From Cohnella phaseoli (GTDB taxonomy: Bacteria > Bacillota > Bacilli > Paenibacillales > Paenibacillaceae): DNA of 64,000 nucleotides. Positions 60,509-64,000 of this stretch are shown here, one piece after another. The stretch lies in contig NZ_QRDZ01000019.1 of NCBI RefSeq assembly GCF_003386235.1, forward strand, positions 1 through 64,000, read 5' to 3'. Each line of letters begins with the position of its first letter. Position 1 is the stretch's first letter. The notes under the pieces are model-generated. The model saw only the letters and a list, made by a program, of their open reading frames with translations. It did no database searches and was not told the DNA's origin. A program made the position numbers and the translations under genes.

Positions 60509-62002
60509 CTACAGCTCTATCTTCTCGACGGTCTCCACTAGCGAATCGTAGCCCTTCGCGGTCTGAGCGATGTAGCTCAGCACCGTATCGCTCCAACCGT
60601 AGATGTAGTACGTATTCGGATCTTGCGGCGGAACCATTGCGCTGCGGTAAGGCGAGATGTCGATGATGAACGCCTTCACCTGCGGGTTCACCTTGGCGCG
60701 ATAGTTCGCCAGCTCCCGATAGAACATGCTGCCGCTGTTTTGTTGTTCGTCGGTGATGATGACGATCTGATCGACCTTATGCCGTTCGGATAGCAGCTTG
60801 CGGACCGGAGCTCCGGTATCCGTGCCGCCGCGCGTCTGAATCCGATCCGCCTGCGATAGAATGCTGTCCCGGCGCGACGGGTAAGCATCCTCCGCCTCCG
60901 TGTCGAACAACCAGAACAGAGAGTTACCCTGCGTTTTCTTGTACAAAGCCAGCGCGAACACCGAGCCGGTCTGCAAATATTCGCCATCCATCGATCCCGA
61001 GATGTCGAGGAAGATCGCCGTGCGGTCTTCCAGGTCGGGCAGGTTGGCGAACGTAAGCTCCACCGCATCACGCAGCGCGTCTCGCAGCTCCGGATGCTTC
61101 ACTTGACGGAACGCTTTCGCGAACCGGAAAGGCAAAATCTTGGCCTTGCTCAAGGCGACCGGATCGGTCAGTCGAGCAATTGCGGCATCAAGGTTGCGGC
61201 GGTCTTCCAGCACACCTTCGCGTTCCAGCGTGCTCAAGTGACGAAGCAAAGCAAAGGTAGGCATTTGGCCAAGCAGCGCCTCCCAGATCGCCTTCGTCGG
61301 CTTCACTGCACCGGTCACAACTTCGTGCGGCAGCTTGCCATTTTCAATCCAGTGCAGCCGTTCCTGCTCCGTCGCCGCCCGCTTCAGCTGCTCCAACGCC
61401 CCGACTTGCGGAAGGAGAGTCAGATTCGCCTCCTGGCCCCGCAAATAACGGAACAATGCTTGCTGTTTCAGGTCCGCAGGCTTCGGATGAGCGGTTGCGA
61501 TCGCGTCGCCCAAGCTGTAGCCCCGACCTCTACCGTTGTATTTGATCGCCCAATATTCGGACACTCCCGCCAGAAACCGGCTCACTTGACGTTTAACCGC
61601 CCGGCCGCCTTCGCCTCTGCCCATTCCCTTCAGAATCGTCAGAAAATCGGACAAATCGGAAGGAATCCGCACAACTTGCGGGAACGCTTTGGCAAACAAA
61701 TCCGGACGATACTGCGATAGAATCGCCAGACCGTACAGCGGCTGAAGCCGCATGTAGCCTTCGTTGCGGGCATAGACGAGCGCCTGTGCCATGAATTGCG
61801 GACGATTCTGCGCCATTTCGCGGTGGAGCTCGTCGGCTTCGTCCAGCAGCGTCTGCTGATCCGCGTAAAACGTATTGCCGAACGTGTTGGTCACCAGCGT
61901 CTGCACGTACTGCTCTTCAATGGAGCGAGCATATGCCGGATAGCCTTCTCTATTGCTTATTGTAGGTCGGATGACCGAAAACAGCTTTTTTGCGAAGCTC
62001 AT
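60509..62002 (-). CDS. rsr: Ro60 orthologue (Rsr), TROVE and vWA domains
   Basis: A 497-residue protein. Residues 1 to about 320 form the helical-repeat TROVE ring that in Ro60/Rsr binds Y RNA on the outside and single-stranded ends of misfolded RNA in the hole. The C-terminal vWA domain has an intact MIDAS (DISGS at 333-337, IITDEQQN). Bacterial Rsr works with Y RNA to tether PNPase and is used in rRNA maturation and stress survival. AAGGAGG sits before the ATG, 26 bases after the third Y-like element. It is the first protein gene of the island. Confidence 0.95.
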   Translation of the reverse strand: MSFAKKLFSVIRPTISNREGYPAYARSIEEQYVQTLVTNTFGNTFYADQQTLLDEADELHREMAQNRPQFMAQALVYARNEGYMRLQPLYGLAILSQYRPDLFAKAFPQVVRIPSDLSDFLTILKGMGRGEGGRAVKRQVSRFLAGVSEYWAIKYNGRGRGYSLGDAIATAHPKPADLKQQALFRYLRGQEANLTLLPQVGALEQLKRAATEQERLHWIENGKLPHEVVTGAVKPTKAIWEALLGQMPTFALLRHLSTLEREGVLEDRRNLDAAIARLTDPVALSKAKILPFRFAKAFRQVKHPELRDALRDAVELTFANLPDLEDRTAIFLDISGSMDGEYLQTGSVFALALYKKTQGNSLFWLFDTEAEDAYPSRRDSILSQADRIQTRGGTDTGAPVRKLLSERHKVDQIVIITDEQQNSGSMFYRELANYRAKVNPQVKAFIIDISPYRSAMVPPQDPNTYYIYGWSDTVLSYIAQTAKGYDSLVETVEKIEL

Positions 62003-62028
62003 TACAATTACCTCCTTAATTGTAGGAA

Positions 62029-62142
62029 CCGGCGAGGAAAGGGCGGAGAAGGTTGACTGCAGGACTCGAACCTGCCGTAAAGCCCGGGTAAATCAATTGG
62101 GTGCGCTAAGTGGCGAAGTAGCCCTCCCCGGCGCCTCGCCGG
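62029..62142 (-). ncRNA. Y-RNA-like element 3 with T-arm mimic
   Basis: A 114-nt unit closed by CCGGCGAGG (62134-62142) and CCTCGCCGG (62029-62037), a perfect 9-bp stem. The shared block GAGGCGC, five bases, AGGGCTACTTCG is at 62112-62137. A tRNA-like T arm (GCAGG-TTCGAGT-CCTGC) is at 62059-62075. A TTGATT/AGTCAA helix encloses it. No D arm is seen. A pyrimidine-rich strand precedes the 3' stem. The unit ends 26 bases before the rsr start. Confidence 0.8.
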
Positions 62143-62159
62143 TCATATGTGATTTTAGT

Positions 62160-62256
62160 AGAGCGAGGAAAAGTTCCAGAAGGCTTAACGGAGAAGCTGA
62201 TTTTGCTCCTTCCGCCCTTTTCTTGGACGAAGTAGCCCTCTTGAGCGCCTCGCTCT
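62160..62256 (-). ncRNA. Y-RNA-like element 2, no tRNA-like module
   Basis: A 97-nt unit closed by AGAGCGAGG (62248-62256) and CCTCGCTCT (62160-62168), a perfect 9-bp stem. The shared block GAGGCGC, five bases, AGGGCTACTTCG lies at 62226-62251. The distal part forms a simple hairpin (GGAGC / GCTTC around AAAATCA) instead of tRNA-like arms. It is separated from element 3 by 17 bases. Confidence 0.78.
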
Positions 62257-62277
62257 ATGTTGCGTGTTATTGCGGCC

Positions 62278-62403
62278 GTTGAGGAAAAAGGCGGAAAGGT
62301 ACGTGCTGCTCTACCTACTGAGCTATCCCGCCATGACGGGAGTTGGATTCGAACCAACGACATGCCGATTAAAAGTCGAAGTAACCCTTCCATGCGCCTC
62401 AAC
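62278..62403 (-). ncRNA. Y-RNA-like element 1 (YrlA type) with permuted tRNA module
   Basis: A 126-nt unit closed by GTTGAGG (62397-62403) and CCTCAAC (62278-62284). The shared block GAGGCGC, five bases, AGGGTTACTTCG lies at 62375-62400. Then, in RNA order, come a CTTTTAA loop (62369-62375), a T arm GTTGG-TTCGAAT-CCAAC (62342-62358), acceptor strand TCCCGTC (62335-62341), two bases, acceptor strand GGCGGGA (62326-62332) and a D arm GCTC-AGTAGGTA-GAGC (62308-62323). This is the circularly permuted tRNA mimic known from YrlA RNAs. The 12-base CAACGGCCGCAA flanks the unit on both sides. Confidence 0.85.
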
Positions 62404-62521
62404 TGCGCTTTGTTGATTAGCCGTGCTTGCGGCCGTTGTTTCATGCTCTTATCTTCGCGCATTTCCGGTTGAACGAACATGGCGGAAGTATGACGACGGG
62501 GAGATTTGTTGGGGAAAATAA

Positions 62522-62565
62522 CAAAAAAAGCATCCTTTCGTTCGCGTAGAAAACGAAAGAACACT
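62522..62565 (-). terminator. Intrinsic terminator of the stalk/ankyrin-like gene
   Basis: On the minus strand GTGTTCTTTCGTT / AACGAAAGGATGC pairs over 13 positions and is followed by TTTTTTTG. It isolates the Y-RNA array from the upstream gene, so the array needs its own promoter; none was clear in 62404-62520. Confidence 0.85.
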
Positions 62566-62588
62566 TTTATATCATCCATCAGCCCCGA

Positions 62589-63812
62589 CTATTTGGCTCC
62601 CGCTTCTCTCAAGACGTTCGCGAGCTCTTGCATCGTATTGCTTAAGGCAAGCTCAAGCAATCGATCTTTCTGGGCTTGGGTGAGCGGATCAAGATTTGTT
62701 TTGTAGTTAACGATAAGCAAGTTAAGGTTTTGCATATTCTCAAGACTTGGATTCCAACTGGTGATTTCATATGCCGATACAATCAATTTTTGTTTGCGTT
62801 GAGGGTCCCGCTCAAAACCGTAAGCATGAAAATAAATATTTTTTTCCGTGTCGTCCAGATAAACCAGCTTTACCGTCTCCCCGTTGGGGTCTGCTCCATG
62901 ACTAAGCAACCATTCCAAGTTCTGTGTATTACGGGAAGCTAGAGCCTCGTACACATCCAAAGGAACGATTTCAAAACCATGCTCATAAAGAAGCTGCGCC
63001 ACTTCGCCGGAAGGCGGGGTCGTTACCTCAGGCGGAATTCTCGCTGTAGCACTTTCTTGCTGCAGATTCCACTTGCCCAACGCACTGCCAATATAAGAAA
63101 GTCCATGCTCAAGTTTAGGGGCGCTTTCTTTTGTCACCTTTCCCTTCTCAAGCATCAATCGTACAATTTCAGTTTGTTTATATTTGACGGCCGCATCAAA
63201 ATAATTAGCTGGTTCCAAAATATTGTCGATCACATCTAATGCGATATTTACGATTTCAATATTTGGAGTTTCATTCTGTATACTGTACATAAGTGCAAAG
63301 GATGGATTTGCTCCAAGCCGAATAAGCTCTTTCACTTCCTCCGCATCTTCCTTATCTACTGCATCTTCCACAAGTGGAATCCAATCGTAAAGCTTCAATT
63401 CTACTTTATCCTTATTCCAAACGATCCCTAATCCAGAAACATGATCGAGAACCTCTATCGGAATATAAAATTGCCCGTTGATCGTAGTTGCCGGATGGCT
63501 CAGACGCACAACCTCATCGTTAGCCTTTATTATTTTTGACCCCAATGAAAGAACAATCGGATAGTAATCTTTTTTAATCGTTAGCCTCTTATTGTCTAAT
63601 TTGATCGGAAGTTTCATTTGCCTAAGAACGGAAAGCGGAATGTACACCACGTCATTTTGAAGAAGCGGCTTCGGATTGATTTCTGTTTTCTTACCATTAA
63701 TAAATAATACGACGGGTTCAGGTTTCTGGCTCTCTTTCTTAGCAGGAGCCGCTGTTGCAAAGCCTGGGATGAGTAACAATACAGTTAGGAACAAGAGGAA
63801 GGTTCGTTTCAA
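62589..63812 (-). CDS. Secreted protein with copper-amine-oxidase N-terminal-like stalk and ankyrin-like repeats
   Basis: About 407 residues from TTG 63812 (GGGAG nine bases upstream), giving a signal peptide LKRTFLLFLTVLLLIPGFATA. Residues about 30-150 have two Cu-amine-oxidase-N-type stalk motifs (VLFINGKKTEINPKPLLQNDVVYIPLSVL; ATTINGQFYIPIEVL), common in surface proteins of Paenibacillaceae. The rest contains ankyrin-like helical pairs (DAEEVKELIRLGANPSFALM; QLLYEHGFEIVPLDVYEAL; NLEWLLSHGADPNGE). The role is probably extracellular protein binding. It ends at a terminator and is not part of the Ro operon. Beyond it, to 64000, no gene is seen. Confidence 0.8.
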   Translation of the reverse strand: MKRTFLLFLTVLLLIPGFATAAPAKKESQKPEPVVLFINGKKTEINPKPLLQNDVVYIPLSVLRQMKLPIKLDNKRLTIKKDYYPIVLSLGSKIIKANDEVVRLSHPATTINGQFYIPIEVLDHVSGLGIVWNKDKVELKLYDWIPLVEDAVDKEDAEEVKELIRLGANPSFALMYSIQNETPNIEIVNIALDVIDNILEPANYFDAAVKYKQTEIVRLMLEKGKVTKESAPKLEHGLSYIGSALGKWNLQQESATARIPPEVTTPPSGEVAQLLYEHGFEIVPLDVYEALASRNTQNLEWLLSHGADPNGETVKLVYLDDTEKNIYFHAYGFERDPQRKQKLIVSAYEITSWNPSLENMQNLNLLIVNYKTNLDPLTQAQKDRLLELALSNTMQELANVLREAGAK

Positions 63813-64000
63813 TAGGAGTAACTCCCTGCGATTAAGATAAACACGATTGACGTTAGCATTTCTTAAGTAGAGACCAAATGCTATATTTCCCAATTGATTC
63901 TATCACCAACTTGATTATTGGTAAATCTAAAACAGTCAAACGAGGCTTTCTCACAGCAGGTTGATTGAAATGGTCGATGACAAAAGGGAGACGTACCTTC

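Noticed and set aside
62278..62403. A genuine tRNA-Lys gene
   Set aside because: The tRNA parts are in permuted order with fused acceptor ends and no separate 5' anticodon strand after the D arm. A Y-RNA tRNA mimic next to rsr explains it better.
62029..62403. CRISPR array
   Set aside because: There are only three units of unequal length (126, 97 and 114 nt) with paired ends and no uniform repeats or spacers; no cas genes are present.
62106..62579. A 157-codon minus-strand frame across the Y-RNA array
   Set aside because: It runs through an intrinsic terminator and all the paired RNA arms. Its internal repeats (RRxxEGYF-like) are simply translations of the shared GAGGCGC...TACTTCG block. 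It has no ribosome site.

Overview
The window looks like a chromosomal segment of a Gram-positive, endospore-former-type Firmicute of the Paenibacillaceae (Paenibacillus/Cohnella-like). The reasons are the combination of moderately high GC, strong AGGAGG-type ribosome binding sites with frequent GTG/TTG starts, a Lpl/YesMN-type sugar import locus, a T-box leader, a Btr-type AraC/substrate-binding fusion regulator, YdjO and HtrA homologues, and many Bacillales-style lipoprotein signals. This assignment is inferred from gene content, not from a marker gene.

Layout. 0-9.6 kb: a chemotaxis receptor, a SWIM-zinc-finger/SNF2 helicase pair, small regulators (LytTR, XRE) and a ZIP metal transporter. 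9.7-24 kb: one minus-strand catabolic locus in which a YesM/YesN two-component system precedes an Lpl-type ABC importer and three glycoside hydrolases (GH125 and GH38 alpha-mannosidases and an unclassified clan GH-A enzyme), suggesting use of mannose-rich glycans. 24-30 kb: a transglutaminase lipoprotein, an AT-rich stretch with a degenerate ISXO2-type transposase and a thrice-repeated motif, a GH20 hexosaminidase and an XRE regulator with its own palindrome. 30-36.8 kb: a hybrid sensor kinase convergent with a five-gene heme-copper oxidase-type operon whose large subunit lacks the cross-link tyrosine and might be a CuA-type NO reductase. 36.9-39.6 kb: serC-serS behind a T-box. 39.6-52.3 kb: an SLC13 permease, a TetR gene with paired operators, an SDR/hydrolase fusion, a PDZ-less HtrA, a chemotaxis receptor with ROK and MFS genes, and a Fur-boxed siderophore-binding protein with its Btr-like regulator. 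52.3-53.3 kb: a stand-alone voltage-sensor-like membrane protein, a histidine-kinase remnant and a YdjO-like zinc protein.

The most striking region is 53.5-62.6 kb, a minus-strand RNA repair/surveillance island: three tandem Y-RNA-like elements, the Ro60 orthologue (TROVE+vWA), a DIP1984 protein, a polymerase-beta-type nucleotidyltransferase, two different RtcB RNA ligases, an AAA ATPase and a Sir2 deacylase. Each Y-like element has its own perfectly complementary closing stem that differs in sequence between copies (covariation) around a shared block, GAGGCGC...AGGGYTACTTCG. The first carries a circularly permuted tRNA-like module with D arm, T arm, acceptor helix and a lysine-type CUUUUAA loop; the third has only the T arm; the second has neither. 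The rtcB operon has its own promoter with a palindromic operator, a 34-codon leader frame and an intrinsic terminator before rtcB. A 199-bp imperfect inverted repeat precedes the second rtcB.

All calls are by eye. Domain names reflect recognised motifs; no database search, folding or expression data were available.
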